22,352 nucleotides of DNA from contig JAAYHO010000278.1 in NCBI GenBank assembly GCA_012735335.1, positions 1 through 22,352 of the forward strand, given 5' to 3'. The DNA is from Gammaproteobacteria bacterium. GTDB taxonomy: Bacteria; Pseudomonadota; Gammaproteobacteria; Pseudomonadales; Pseudomonadaceae. This document shows, one piece after another, positions 1-8,740 of this stretch (position 1 is the stretch's first letter; the number at the start of each line of letters is the position of its first letter). The notes beneath the pieces are model-generated. The model saw only the letters and a program-made list of their open reading frames with translations, made no database searches and had not been told where the DNA came from. The position numbers and the translations under genes were made by a program.

Positions 1-551
1 ACATGGCGCGCCTGCGCAGCAAGAAGCTGTGCTCGGTGGACAAGGCCAACGTGCTGGCTTCCAGTCAGCTGTGGCGCGAGGTGGTGGAAGAGGTGGCGAA
101 GGACTATCCGGATGTCGAGCTGTCGCACATGTATGTTGACAACGCCGCCATGCAGCTGGTGCGCGCACCCAAGCAGTTCGACGTGATTGTTACCGACAAC
201 ATGTTCGGTGACATCCTGTCCGACCAGGCCTCCATGCTCACCGGCTCCATCGGCATGCTGCCGTCGGCCTCTCTCAACGAGCAGAACAACGGCATGTACG
301 AACCCTGCCACGGCAGTGCGCCGGATATCGCCGGGCAGGGCATTGCCAACCCGCTGGCCACCATCCTCTCGGTATCCATGATGCTACGTTACAGCTTCGG
401 CGAGGCGGCGGCAGCCGATGCCATCGAGCAGGCCGTCAGTCAGGTGCTGGATCAGGGCCTGCGTACCGGTGATATCATGGCCGAAGGTTGCCGCAAGGTC
501 GGCACACAGGAAATGGGTGACGCCGTGGTCGCGGCACTGAAAAACCTGTAG
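1..551 (+). CDS. leuB: 3-isopropylmalate dehydrogenase, C-terminal part (5' end outside window)
   Basis: LeuB oxidatively decarboxylates 3-isopropylmalate with NAD in cytoplasmic leucine synthesis. About 182 C-terminal residues are present; the 5' part lies before the window. The ATG at position 3 is an internal codon, since the frame is open to the window edge and the following residues match the middle of LeuB. Visible family motifs are SVDKANVL, the metal/substrate-binding segment [20 protein letters not shown] and the NAD-binding stretch around [15 protein letters not shown]. The protein ends normally with TAG at 549-551. It is followed by a hairpin and then asd, the usual Pseudomonas order. 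Identity is certain; the isocitrate dehydrogenase relatives are excluded by the LeuB-type motifs and by the context. Confidence 0.96.
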   Translation, partial: MARLRSKKLCSVDKANVLASSQLWREVVEEVAKDYPDVELSHMYVDNAAMQLVRAPKQFDVIVTDNMFGDILSDQASMLTGSIGMLPSASLNEQNNGMYEPCHGSAPDIAGQGIANPLATILSVSMMLRYSFGEAAAADAIEQAVSQVLDQGLRTGDIMAEGCRKVGTQEMGDAVVAALKNL

Positions 552-570
552 TCTGTTGCGTTTCCCATTT

Positions 571-592
571 GTACCCGGCTCTGGCCGGGTAC
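571..592 (+). terminator. Hairpin between leuB and asd, possible weak terminator
   Basis: A perfect 9-bp stem (571-579 with 584-592) closes a 4-base loop, 19 bases after the leuB stop. The downstream sequence is only moderately T-rich (TTTT at 607-610), so it may be a weak terminator, an attenuator of read-through into asd, or an mRNA 3'-end stabiliser. Confidence 0.45.
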
Positions 593-631
593 AGTTGTCG
601 TGAATTTTCACCCCATGGGGGTTTTGCAGTT

Positions 632-1744
632 ATGAAACAAGTTGGTTTGATTGGCTGGCGCGGTATGGTGGGCTCTGTGCTCATGCAGCGTATGCGCGAA
701 GAGAATGACTTTGCTTCCATCGATCCGGTGTTCTTCACCACCTCCAACGTGGGTGGCAATGGCCCCGATATCGGCAAGGATATTCCTGCGCTGAAGGATG
801 CGTACGATCTCGAAGCTCTCAAGCCAATGGATATCATCATTACCTGCCAGGGCGGTGACTACACCCATGAGGTGTATCCCAAGCTGCGCGCCGAGGGCTG
901 GAAAGGCTACTGGATTGACGCGGCCTCGGCCCTGCGCATGGAAGACGAATCGGTCATCGTGCTCGACCCGGTCAACCGTCGCAGCATCGATCAGGCCCTG
1001 CGTGATGGGGTCAAGACCTACGTCGGCGGCAACTGCACCGTCAGCCTGATGCTGATGGGCCTCGGTGGTCTGTTCGAGAACGGTCTGGTCGAGTGGATGA
1101 CCGCCATGACCTATCAGGCCGCCAGTGGCGCGGGTGCGCAGAACATGCGCGAGCTGATCACCCAGATGGGCACCATCCACGGCAGCGTGGCCGATGCACT
1201 CGCTGATCCGGCCAGCGCCATTCTGGATATCGACCGCCAGGTCGCTGCCACCCTGCGTGAGGAGTCCTTCCCGGCGGATAACTTCGGTGTGCCGCTGGCC
1301 GGCAGCCTGATTCCCTGGATCGACAAGCAACTGCCCAACGGTCAGAGCCGTGAGGAATGGAAGGCCCAGGCCGAGACCAACAAGGTCATCGGTCGCAGCG
1401 GTCGGCCGATCCCGGTGGATGGCATCTGCGTGCGCATCGGCGCCATGCGCTGCCACAGCCAGGCGCTGACCATCAAACTGAACAAGGATGTGCCGCTGGC
1501 CGATATCGAGGCCATGCTCGATGCCCACAACCCCTGGGTCAAGGTGATTGCAAACGAGAAGGAAGCCACCGTTCGCGAACTGACCCCGACTGCGGTAACC
1601 GGAACCCTGAAGGTACCGGTGGGGCGTCTGCGCAAGCTGAACATGGGCTCGCAGTACCTGTCCGCTTTCACCGTGGGCGACCAGTTGCTATGGGGTGCGG
1701 CCGAGCCGCTGCGGCGCATGCTGCGGATCCTGCTCGAAGGCTGA
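632..1744 (+). CDS. asd: Aspartate-semialdehyde dehydrogenase (active)
   Basis: Asd reduces aspartyl-4-phosphate to aspartate semialdehyde with NADPH, the branch point to lysine/diaminopimelate, threonine and methionine. The ATG at 632 gives 370 residues, the usual length for the gammaproteobacterial enzyme, and starts directly at the nucleotide-binding segment ([14 protein letters not shown]). An in-frame start upstream at 569 would add 21 unrelated residues and run through the leuB-asd hairpin. The catalytic cysteine is C135 in GGNCTVS, and the catalytic histidine is H275 in the RCHSQ segment. No strong Shine-Dalgarno is visible; a G-run at 617-620 lies about 11 bases upstream. A strong terminator follows at 1771-1810, separating it from the degenerate paralogue. 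Confidence 0.97.
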   Translation: MKQVGLIGWRGMVGSVLMQRMREENDFASIDPVFFTTSNVGGNGPDIGKDIPALKDAYDLEALKPMDIIITCQGGDYTHEVYPKLRAEGWKGYWIDAASALRMEDESVIVLDPVNRRSIDQALRDGVKTYVGGNCTVSLMLMGLGGLFENGLVEWMTAMTYQAASGAGAQNMRELITQMGTIHGSVADALADPASAILDIDRQVAATLREESFPADNFGVPLAGSLIPWIDKQLPNGQSREEWKAQAETNKVIGRSGRPIPVDGICVRIGAMRCHSQALTIKLNKDVPLADIEAMLDAHNPWVKVIANEKEATVRELTPTAVTGTLKVPVGRLRKLNMGSQYLSAFTVGDQLLWGAAEPLRRMLRILLEG

Positions 1745-1770
1745 GCCATCCGCACTGGTGCGTGATAACG

Positions 1771-1810
1771 AGGGCATTTCCGACTGTCGGGGATGCCCTT
1801 TGCTTTTTCT
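1771..1810 (+). terminator. Rho-independent terminator after asd
   Basis: A 13-bp stem pairs 1771-1783 with 1787-1799, with a 3-base loop; eleven pairs are Watson-Crick and two are G-U wobble. A T-rich run (TTGCTTTTTCT) follows directly. It starts 26 bases after the asd stop codon, so transcription of asd probably ends here. Confidence 0.82.
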
Positions 1811-1836
1811 GCTGTTAAATTCTGGAAGATCAATTT

Positions 1837-2856
1837 ATGCCCAAGACCCGTGATATAGCGTTGGTAGGACTGAGCAGTCTGGCCGGGGAGGCGCTGCTCA
1901 ATGTGCTGGATGATCACGAATTCGATTTTGGTCATATCCATCTGCTGGATACCGAAGACCTGGCCGGGAGTCGTCCGATGCTCCGCGGGCAGAGCCAGCG
2001 GGTTGAAGTGCTGGAGCGCTTTGATTTTGCCAGCGTCGCCGTAGCGGTCTTTGCCGATGCCTGGCTGGCTTCCGACTGGGCCGATCGGGCTGCTGCTGCC
2101 GGTTGTGTGGTGGTGGATGCCTGTGGCGCCTTCCGTCATCGTGACGACGTGCCGCTGGTGGTGCCAGAGGTCAACCCGCAGGCGCTGGCCGAGCTGGGGC
2201 CGCGTCGCATAGTCTCCTGCCCGGATGCCCAGGTGGTGCAGACCCTGGTTGCTCTGCAGCCGCTGATTGCCGAGGCCGGGCTGCAGTCGCTGACCATTGC
2301 CACCTATCAATCCATGTCCACCCTGGGTAATGAAGAGGTCGAGGCACTGGCTCTGCAGACCGGCCGTTTACTCAATGGTCAACCGCCGGAGAAGGGTGCC
2401 TTCGACAAGCAGGCCGCTTTCAACCTGATCCCCCGGGTCGGTGAACTGGATGAGGCGGGCAACAGCCAGCTGGAGCAGCATCTGGCGGCGGATGTGCGGC
2501 GCATTCTCGGCATGCCGCAGTTGCCGGTAGCGGTGACCTGTGTGCTGGTGCCGACCTTCTTCGGTACCGCTCAGGTCATGCAGTGCCGCACGGCCGAGGC
2601 GTTGCCCGGCGGGCGGGCGGCAACCCTGCTGCGCAGGGCGGCGGGAGTCAAGTTGCTGGACAAGGCAGCGGCGGGCGGTTACCCGACTCCGGTCTCCGAT
2701 GCCACCGGCACTGATCAGGTATGGGTAGGGCGCCTGCGGCAGGATTCTTTTGATCCGTTCGGTATCGGCATGTGGCTTGTGTCTGATAATCTTCGGAAAG
2801 GTGTCGCACTTAACAGTCTTGCTATTGCACAGTTATTGATAAAAGACTATTTGTAA
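1837..2856 (+). CDS. Asd-like paralogue without catalytic Cys and His (Usg/PA3116-type)
   Basis: This 339-residue protein belongs to the aspartate-semialdehyde dehydrogenase superfamily: it has an N-terminal dinucleotide-fold start (DIALVGLSSLAGEALL) and a dimerisation/catalytic domain. The active-site segment reads SCPDAQVVQTLVAL, where functional enzymes have CPNCST, so the catalytic cysteine is replaced by A131. The segment equivalent to the catalytic G-H-S reads FFGTAQV, with T244 in place of the histidine. Both key residues are therefore gone and dehydrogenase activity is unlikely. This matches the family of Usg-like Asd homologues often encoded near asd and fimV in gammaproteobacteria; their function is not settled, so I assign none. 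GGAAG at 1824-1828 precedes the ATG by 8 bases. The gene is intact, which argues for selection rather than decay. Confidence 0.85.
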   Translation: MPKTRDIALVGLSSLAGEALLNVLDDHEFDFGHIHLLDTEDLAGSRPMLRGQSQRVEVLERFDFASVAVAVFADAWLASDWADRAAAAGCVVVDACGAFRHRDDVPLVVPEVNPQALAELGPRRIVSCPDAQVVQTLVALQPLIAEAGLQSLTIATYQSMSTLGNEEVEALALQTGRLLNGQPPEKGAFDKQAAFNLIPRVGELDEAGNSQLEQHLAADVRRILGMPQLPVAVTCVLVPTFFGTAQVMQCRTAEALPGGRAATLLRRAAGVKLLDKAAAGGYPTPVSDATGTDQVWVGRLRQDSFDPFGIGMWLVSDNLRKGVALNSLAIAQLLIKDYL

Positions 2857-2864
2857 TCGATACT
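2836..2864 (+). promoter_or_regulatory. Candidate sigma-70 promoter for fimV
   Basis: TTGATA at 2836-2841 and GATACT at 2859-2864 are separated by 17 bases (five and four matches of six to consensus). The element overlaps the end of the upstream Asd-like gene. It would leave a leader of about 160 bases before fimV. The leader (to 3029) holds only short imperfect inverted repeats and no obvious open frame. Prediction by inspection only. Confidence 0.4.
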
Positions 2865-3029
2865 TGCTGCTGATTTGTAACAATCGGTTCAGGTAGTGAC
2901 CCTGACTAACACTGATTTTGAGCTCGAGTGATTTCAGGTTGCCGGATGCCGGTACGGCCTTGGCGGGCCGGTAGTGCGGTGATGGGGTTCATGGACGCGT
3001 GTAAACGATAAAAGCAAAGGATCTTCGCT

Positions 3030-5981
3030 ATGGTTCGCAAACTGGTTTTGGCTGTCGCCGCAGCTGGTGCCCTGATGTCATCCAATATGGTTCAGGCGCT
3101 TGGGGTAGGGGAAATCAACCTGCGGTCGGCGCTGAATCAGCCGCTTGAGGCCGAGATTGAACTGCTGCAGGTGCGCGACCTGAGCAGTACGGAAATCCGT
3201 TCGGTGCTGGCTTCGCCGGATGATTTCGGCAGAGCCGGTATCGACCGCTCCTTCTTTCTCACCGATCTGACCTTTACCCCGGTGGTCCAGCCCAATGGCA
3301 AGGCCTATATCAAGGTCACCTCGAACCGTCCGGTCAAGGAACCCTACCTGAACTTCCTGATGGAAGTGCGCTGGCCGTCCGGGCGGGTGCTGCGGGAGTT
3401 CACCCTGCTGCTGGACCCGCCGCTGTATGACCCGACCCCGGTCACCTTCAGCGCTCCCATAACCCCGCCAGCCACCGCCAGTGCCCCTGTTGTGCGCCCG
3501 GCAGCGACCGCTCCGGCCCGTGCTCCGGCCCCGGCTGTTACACCGGCAGCCCGCAGCAGTGCCCCGAGTACGCCAGCGGCCAGTGATGGCCAGCGGCGTA
3601 CCACTCGTTCTGACACCCTCTGGGGCATCGCCCTGGAAACCCGCCCGCAGGGCAGCAGCGTGCATCAGACCATGCTGGCGATTCAGGACCTGAACCCCAA
3701 CGCCTTCATCGGCGATAACATCAACGCGCTCAAGGCCGGTCAGACCCTGACCCTGCCGACCGCCGAACAGGCCGCAGAGCGCAGTCAGGCCGAGGCCATT
3801 GCCGAGGTCGGCAACCAGAATCAGGCCTGGCAGAATCGCCAGCGCAGCAGCGAACCGGCCCAGCGTCAGCTGGATGCCCGGGAGCGCAGTGTGGCCGGCG
3901 AGGCGCCGGCCCAGACCCGTCAGGAAGACACCCTGCGGCTGGTCGCCGGGACCTCCACCGACAGCAGTGATGACAGTCTGTCCGCCTCCGGTGGTGCCGA
4001 CGGCGGCCTGCGCGATACCCTGGATCAGACCAAGGAGCAACTGGACTCCTCCGAGCGGGCCAAGGCCGAACTGACCGATCGCCTGGCCGATGTCGAAGGC
4101 CAGCTGGAAACCCTGCAGCGCCTGTTGACGCTCAAGGATGCACAACTGGCGGCCCTGCAACGCGAACTGGCGGAAGAGGGTGAACTGCCGGATATCCTGC
4201 CGGTTCCCGAAGAGGAGGCGCAAGCCGCTGCCGAGAACGCCGAAGCTGATGCAGACCAGGCCGCACAGTTGCTGGCCGATCAGGCTGGCAACGGTGAAAC
4301 TCTCGAACTGGGCGAAGCACCTGTAACCGGCGACGCCTCCGAGACCACTGAGACTACCGAGACCGCTGAGGCGTTGGATGCGGAGTCTGCTGCCGAGCTG
4401 GTAGCGCAGGAAGATCAGCAGGAGGATGGCAGCCAGGACGTCGGCGAGAATGACGAAGAGCAACTGGCTCTGGTTCCCGGTGCCAGCCCGGCCGAGCAGA
4501 ACGCTGCCAATAACACGACCCCGCCAGCCGCCCCGGAAACACCGGCTCCGGCTGCGCCTGTAGCACCCCAGGTACAGCCCGAAGCCTCCAGCAGCACGCC
4601 GGAACAGCTGCTGCAGCGCTTCATGCAGAACCAGACCCTGCTGCTGGCTACCGGCGCAGTGGCGTTGCTGGTGCTGCTGCTGATCCTGATGTCGATTGCC
4701 CGCCGCAATGCCCGTCGCGAAGCGGAGCTGACCGAGAATTACCTCGCCCAGCAGGCTGGCAGCGCTGCACCGGCAGCGGATGAAGGCGAAGACTTCAATG
4801 TAGCGCTGGCCGATGTTCAGGAGCAGGGCGAACCGGACGAGCAGGATGAAGGCGAGTTCATTGACGGGCTGATCGAGGCTGACGAACTGATTGCCGAAGG
4901 TCGGCTGGATGATGCCGCCGAGGTGCTGCATGAGGCCATCCAGGAGGAGCCCGAGCGCACGGATCTGCGGCTGAAGATGATGGAAGTTGAAGCCCGCCGC
5001 GAGAATCAACCCGGTTACGCTGCCCAGTTGACGACACTGCAGAGCATGGGGGTGTCTGACTCCGCCATCGAGATGATGAATGCCCGCTATCCGTTGATGG
5101 CTGCAGGTCTGCTGACCGGTGCCGGACTGCTGAGTGACGACGCCGAGGCCGAGCTGACTGACGAAGACGCCTTGGCCCAGCCGCTGCTGGATGATGCAGA
5201 CATCTTCAGTGAGCCCGTTGCCGAAGAGCCGTCCGACTTCGACTTCACTGATTTCGGCCTGGAGGAAGACACCGCTGCTTCGCTGGCAACTGACAGCGAC
5301 CAGGAAGAAGTGGGCTTTGATCTGGACTTCGATCTGGATGATCTCAATCTGGACGCCGCCCCGGCGCAGACAGAGGCTGAGTCTGAGGCAGACACAGTCG
5401 CAGAGGATGCCTTTGCCGATCTGGAGTTTGATGCGCCGCTGTCCGAGTCGCCGCTGAGCGAGCCGGTCGAGGATGATTTCAGTCTGCAACTGGATGATGA
5501 ACTGCAGGCCGACAGTCTGATGGCCGAGTTCGAGGCGATGAGCCTGTCCGGTGATTCCGAGGTGCAACCCGAGGCGGCGGAAGCCGAGCAGGATGACGGC
5601 TTCAATCTGACCGACGATGATCTGGCGGGCTTTGAAGCCCAGCTGCAGAGCGTCATGCAGAGCGAGGCAGTCGAAGCTGATCCGGAGGCTGGCGAGACGG
5701 TGGAGCAATCCGAACCGGCCGGGCAATCGATGCAGGTCGATACCGGTATTGACTTCGATATCCCGGACACAGTCAGCGAGGATCTGATGAGCGAAGGGCT
5801 GGATGAGGACTTCGACTTCCTCGCCGATACCGATGAGTGCGCCACCAAGTTGGACCTGGCCCGCGCCTATATCGATATGGGTGACGAGGAGGGCGCGCGT
5901 GATATCCTTGCCGAAGTGGTTGAGGAAGGGAATGACCAGCAGCAGCAGGACGCTCGTGAACTGATGGAGCAACTTGGCTGA
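3030..5981 (+). CDS. fimV: FimV: LysM/TPR polar scaffold protein for type IV pili and twitching motility
   Basis: FimV is an inner-membrane peptidoglycan-binding scaffold that localises type IV pilus and polar factors in Pseudomonas. The 983-residue protein shows the full architecture. It has a signal peptide with probable cleavage after VQA (residue 23) and a conserved N-terminal FimV domain to about residue 135. A Pro/Ala-rich linker leads to a LysM domain at about 190-245 (SDTLWGIA to QTLTLPT) and a coiled coil at about 327-390. One membrane segment lies at about 537-556, followed by an RRNARR stop-transfer. A cytoplasmic TPR-like segment sits at about 609-640. A long highly acidic, low-complexity stretch leads to the C-terminal FimV motif (about 936-983, CATKLDLARAYIDMGD). 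AAAGG at 3016-3020 lies 9 bases before ATG. truA begins 3 bases after the stop. Confidence 0.96.
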   Translation: MVRKLVLAVAAAGALMSSNMVQALGVGEINLRSALNQPLEAEIELLQVRDLSSTEIRSVLASPDDFGRAGIDRSFFLTDLTFTPVVQPNGKAYIKVTSNRPVKEPYLNFLMEVRWPSGRVLREFTLLLDPPLYDPTPVTFSAPITPPATASAPVVRPAATAPARAPAPAVTPAARSSAPSTPAASDGQRRTTRSDTLWGIALETRPQGSSVHQTMLAIQDLNPNAFIGDNINALKAGQTLTLPTAEQAAERSQAEAIAEVGNQNQAWQNRQRSSEPAQRQLDARERSVAGEAPAQTRQEDTLRLVAGTSTDSSDDSLSASGGADGGLRDTLDQTKEQLDSSERAKAELTDRLADVEGQLETLQRLLTLKDAQLAALQRELAEEGELPDILPVPEEEAQAAAENAEADADQAAQLLADQAGNGETLELGEAPVTGDASETTETTETAEALDAESAAELVAQEDQQEDGSQDVGENDEEQLALVPGASPAEQNAANNTTPPAAPETPAPAAPVAPQVQPEASSSTPEQLLQRFMQNQTLLLATGAVALLVLLLILMSIARRNARREAELTENYLAQQAGSAAPAADEGEDFNVALADVQEQGEPDEQDEGEFIDGLIEADELIAEGRLDDAAEVLHEAIQEEPERTDLRLKMMEVEARRENQPGYAAQLTTLQSMGVSDSAIEMMNARYPLMAAGLLTGAGLLSDDAEAELTDEDALAQPLLDDADIFSEPVAEEPSDFDFTDFGLEEDTAASLATDSDQEEVGFDLDFDLDDLNLDAAPAQTEAESEADTVAEDAFADLEFDAPLSESPLSEPVEDDFSLQLDDELQADSLMAEFEAMSLSGDSEVQPEAAEAEQDDGFNLTDDDLAGFEAQLQSVMQSEAVEADPEAGETVEQSEPAGQSMQVDTGIDFDIPDTVSEDLMSEGLDEDFDFLADTDECATKLDLARAYIDMGDEEGARDILAEVVEEGNDQQQQDARELMEQLG

Positions 5982-5984
5982 TAC

Positions 5985-6839
5985 ATGAGTAGTACGACAG
6001 AAGAAGCGGCCGCCCCTGGGGCGGCCGCTGTTGTTTCAAGGGTGGCGGCCTGCGTCGAGTACAGCGGCACCGCCTATCGCGGCTGGCAGCGGCAGCAGCC
6101 CGGGGTGAAAAGCATCCAGGAAGAGGTGGAGAAGGCCCTGTCGCGGGTGGCCAATCACCCGGTCCAGCTGTTCTGCGCCGGGCGCACCGACGCCGGTGTG
6201 CATGCCTCCTGCCAGATCATCCATTTCGACAGCAGCGCCAGACGTGATGCGGGCAACTGGTTCCACGGAGCCAACGCCAATCTGCCCCAGGATATCAGCC
6301 TGGTCTGGGCCAAGCCGGTGGGTATGGACTTCCATGCGCGCTTTTCCGCCATGGCCAGACGTTACCGCTATGTGATCTACAACGACCCGGTGCGTCCGGC
6401 GCAGCTGGGCCGGGAGGTGACCTGGAACTACCGTCCGCTGGATGTGGAACGGATGCAGGAGGCGGCCCAGGCGCTGATTGGCGAGCATGATTTCACCTCC
6501 TACCGGGCTACTGCCTGTCAGGCCAAGTCACCGATCAAGCGGATACATCATCTGAAGCTGATCCGCTTCGGCAAGTTCATCGTGCTGGATATCCGCGCCA
6601 ATGCCTTCCTGCACCACATGGTGCGCAATATCGCCGGGGTGCTGATGCAGATCGGCTGCGGCGAGCGGCCGATCGAGTGGGCCGGGGAAATATTGCAGGC
6701 CCGCGACCGCCATACCGGCGGGTTGACCGCGCCGGCATTTGGCCTGTATCTGGTGGATGTGACCTACGCCGAGCACTTCGATCTGCCCAAACGCTACATA
6801 GGGCCGCATTTTCTCGCCCCGCTCAACGAGCTGGACTGA
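5985..6839 (+). CDS. truA: tRNA pseudouridine synthase A
   Basis: TruA converts uridines 38-40 in the anticodon arm of many tRNAs to pseudouridine. The catalytic aspartate is D69 in [11 protein letters not shown]. Other family motifs are [15 protein letters not shown] and [17 protein letters not shown]. The ATG at 5985, 3 bases past the fimV stop, gives 284 residues with an Ala-rich leader of about 18 residues before the conserved core. It lacks a clear Shine-Dalgarno, so translation probably depends on fimV translation. The only other in-frame start near the core is a GTG at 6042, and the AAGG beside it is too close to act as a normal ribosome site. A terminator-like hairpin lies inside the leader codons. 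Function is certain; the exact start is not. Confidence 0.93.
   Translation: MSSTTEEAAAPGAAAVVSRVAACVEYSGTAYRGWQRQQPGVKSIQEEVEKALSRVANHPVQLFCAGRTDAGVHASCQIIHFDSSARRDAGNWFHGANANLPQDISLVWAKPVGMDFHARFSAMARRYRYVIYNDPVRPAQLGREVTWNYRPLDVERMQEAAQALIGEHDFTSYRATACQAKSPIKRIHHLKLIRFGKFIVLDIRANAFLHHMVRNIAGVLMQIGCGERPIEWAGEILQARDRHTGGLTAPAFGLYLVDVTYAEHFDLPKRYIGPHFLAPLNELD
6005..6036 (+). terminator. Terminator-like hairpin inside the 5' end of truA
   Basis: A perfect 12-bp GC-rich stem (6005-6016 with 6018-6029) is followed by GTTGTTT (6030-6036). It begins 24 bases after the fimV stop, where an intrinsic terminator would be expected, yet it encodes part of the Ala-rich leader of TruA if the ATG at 5985 is used. 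Because the arms are only one base apart, the real hairpin loop must open two or more pairs. It could terminate or attenuate transcription between fimV and truA. Confidence 0.6.
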
Positions 6840-6865
6840 CGGGTCAGCGGCTGATCTGCTACTAT
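6836..6865 (+). promoter_or_regulatory. Candidate promoter for trpF
   Basis: CTGACG at 6836-6841 and TACTAT at 6860-6865 are separated by 18 bases, each with four matches of six to sigma-70 consensus. A start near 6872 would leave roughly 30 bases before the trpF ATG, with no room for a leader-peptide attenuator. Weak prediction. Confidence 0.35.
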
Positions 6866-6903
6866 CGACTGCTTCAAAATCAATCAGGGTGTCCGATTCA
6901 TTC

Positions 6904-7518
6904 ATGGTGCGTATCAAGATCTGTGGCATTACCCGCATCGAGGATGCACTGGCAGCCGCGCAGGCAGGGGCAGATGCCATAGGGCTGGTGTTCCATGCGG
7001 CCAGTCCGCGGGCGGTGGAAATCGAGCAGGCGGCGGCCATCGTGCGCGCGCTGCCGCCCTTTGTGACCAGCGTCGGGCTGTTTGTTGATGCCAGTGCCGA
7101 GCGTATCCATCAGGTTCTGAGCCGGGTGCCGCTGGACATGCTGCAGTTTCATGGGGACGAGCCGGACGACTTCTGTCAGACCTTTGCCAGACCCTATCTG
7201 AAAGCCGTGCGGGTGCGTCCGGGGGACGACATCAACGCCCTTGCGGCCAATTGGCCCGGAGCCAGCGGCATTCTGCTGGACAGTTACAAACCGGGCGTGC
7301 CGGGTGGCACCGGAGAAACATTTGACTGGCGCATGATTCCCGCCCAGCGCGATTGGCGGCTGGTACTGGCCGGTGGGCTGCGGGCCGGGAATGTGCGTGA
7401 GGCGATCGAGCTGACCAGCCCCTGGGCGGTGGATGTCAGCGGTGGCGTCGAGCTGTCCAGAGGGATCAAGGACGACGCCAAAATCAACGCTTTTATTCAA
7501 GAGGTGAAGCGTGTCTGA
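6904..7518 (+). CDS. trpF: Phosphoribosylanthranilate isomerase
   Basis: TrpF catalyses the Amadori rearrangement of N-(5'-phosphoribosyl)anthranilate in tryptophan synthesis; here it is a free-standing (beta/alpha)8 enzyme, not fused to TrpC. With the ATG at 6904 the protein has 204 residues, and the catalytic pair falls at C7 ([10 protein letters not shown]) and D126 ([10 protein letters not shown]), the numbering of well-studied monofunctional TrpF. A GTG at 6889 would add five residues and has no ribosome site of its own. AGGGTG at 6886-6891 lies 12 bases before the ATG, slightly long but usable. The 3' end overlaps the trpB start by 8 bases and supplies the trpB ribosome site, so the two are translationally coupled. 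Confidence 0.95.
   Translation: MVRIKICGITRIEDALAAAQAGADAIGLVFHAASPRAVEIEQAAAIVRALPPFVTSVGLFVDASAERIHQVLSRVPLDMLQFHGDEPDDFCQTFARPYLKAVRVRPGDDINALAANWPGASGILLDSYKPGVPGGTGETFDWRMIPAQRDWRLVLAGGLRAGNVREAIELTSPWAVDVSGGVELSRGIKDDAKINAFIQEVKRV
7501..7506 (+). promoter_or_regulatory. trpB ribosome binding site inside trpF
   Basis: GAGGTG lies within the last codons of trpF, 4 bases before the trpB GTG start. It supports the GTG at 7511 as start and implies that ribosomes finishing trpF assist trpB initiation. Confidence 0.7.
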
Positions 7519-8728
7519 TTCAAAATCAATCGATTACAGCAGTGTGCCGGATCAGTACGGGCATTTCGGTCCCTACGGCGGCCGCTTTGTCTCCGAGACC
7601 CTGATGGATGCACTGGATGAGCTTGAGGCCCTGTATCAGCGGCTCAAGGATGATCCGGACTTCCAGGCCGAATTCGACCGGGATCTGGCGCACTATGTGG
7701 GCCGCCCCTCGCCGTTGTATTTTGCCGAGCGCCTGAGCGCGAAGATCGGCGGTGCGCAGATCTGGCTCAAGCGTGAAGACCTGAACCATACCGGTGCGCA
7801 CAAGGTGAACAACACCATCGGTCAGGCGCTGCTGGCCAAGCACATGGGCAAGCCCCGGGTCATTGCCGAGACCGGTGCCGGTCAGCACGGCGTAGCGACG
7901 GCCACGGTAGCGGCGCGGCTGGGCCTCAAGTGCCAGGTGTACATGGGCGCCGAGGACGTCAAGCGTCAGGCGCTGAACGTCTACCGCATGAAGCTGCTCG
8001 GTGCCGAGGTGATTCCGGTGACCTCCGGCTCGCAGACCCTGAAGGATGCGATGAACGAGGCCATGCGTGACTGGGTAACCAATATCGACGACACCTTCTA
8101 CATCATCGGCACCGTGGCCGGGCCGCACCCCTATCCGCAACTGGTGCGCGACTTCCAGTGCGTGATCGGCCGCGAGGCGCGTCAGCAGTGCCTGGAGCAG
8201 GCCGGCCGTCTGCCCGATGCGCTGGTGGCCTGCGTCGGTGGTGGCTCCAATGCCATCGGCCTGTTCCACCCCTTCCTCGAAGATGAGGGCGTGGCCATGT
8301 ACGGGGTGGAAGCCTCCGGTGATGGTCTGGAGACCGGACGCCATGCCGCACCGCTGAACAAGGGCAAACCGGGCGTACTGCACGGTAACCGTACCTACCT
8401 GATGGCCGACGAGAACGGCCAGATCATCGAAACCCATTCGGTATCCGCCGGACTGGACTACCCCGGCGTCGGCCCGGAGCACAGTTGGCTGAAGGATATC
8501 GGTCGGGTCAATTACATGGATGCAACCGATACCGAGGCGCTGGCGGCGTTCCGCGAGCTGACCCAGGTCGAGGGCATCATGCCGGCACTGGAGTCCAGCC
8601 ATGCGGTGGCCTACGCCATGAAGCTGGCAGCCAGCATGCGGCCGGATCAGATCATCGTCGTCAACCTGTCCGGGCGTGGTGACAAGGATATTCACACCGT
8701 GGCCGGTATCGACGGCATCAGCATTTAA
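7511..8728 (+). CDS. trpB: Tryptophan synthase beta chain
   Basis: TrpB condenses indole with serine to give tryptophan, using pyridoxal phosphate, in an alpha2-beta2 complex with TrpA. The 405-residue protein is of the normal TrpB1 length. The PLP lysine is K98 in HTGAHKVNN (equivalent to K87 of the enteric enzyme). The phosphate-binding glycine loop is at about 242-248 (GGGSNAIG), and AETGAGQHG is present. The GTG start overlaps trpF by 8 bases and has a strong ribosome site. trpA follows after 12 bases. In typical Pseudomonas trpBA is located away from trpF beside the regulator trpI; no trpI is seen here, so control is probably through the trpF promoter or read-through from truA. Confidence 0.97.
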   Translation: MSDSKSIDYSSVPDQYGHFGPYGGRFVSETLMDALDELEALYQRLKDDPDFQAEFDRDLAHYVGRPSPLYFAERLSAKIGGAQIWLKREDLNHTGAHKVNNTIGQALLAKHMGKPRVIAETGAGQHGVATATVAARLGLKCQVYMGAEDVKRQALNVYRMKLLGAEVIPVTSGSQTLKDAMNEAMRDWVTNIDDTFYIIGTVAGPHPYPQLVRDFQCVIGREARQQCLEQAGRLPDALVACVGGGSNAIGLFHPFLEDEGVAMYGVEASGDGLETGRHAAPLNKGKPGVLHGNRTYLMADENGQIIETHSVSAGLDYPGVGPEHSWLKDIGRVNYMDATDTEALAAFRELTQVEGIMPALESSHAVAYAMKLAASMRPDQIIVVNLSGRGDKDIHTVAGIDGISI

Positions 8729-8740
8729 GGGGCGAGCAAG

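Noticed and set aside
3..5. ATG at position 3 as the leuB start
   Set aside because: The frame is open to the edge and the residues match the interior of LeuB, so the gene is cut by the window, not truncated.
4200..4400. Acidic repetitive stretch in fimV as a DNA repeat array
   Set aside because: Repetition is at the level of Glu/Ala/Thr-rich protein composition; no long exact DNA repeat is seen.
3078..5972. 964-codon open frame on the minus strand opposite fimV
   Set aside because: Also in exact codon register with fimV; it is explained by the lack of TTA, CTA and TCA codons. The translation is low-complexity Gln/Leu/Gly-rich and not a recognisable protein.
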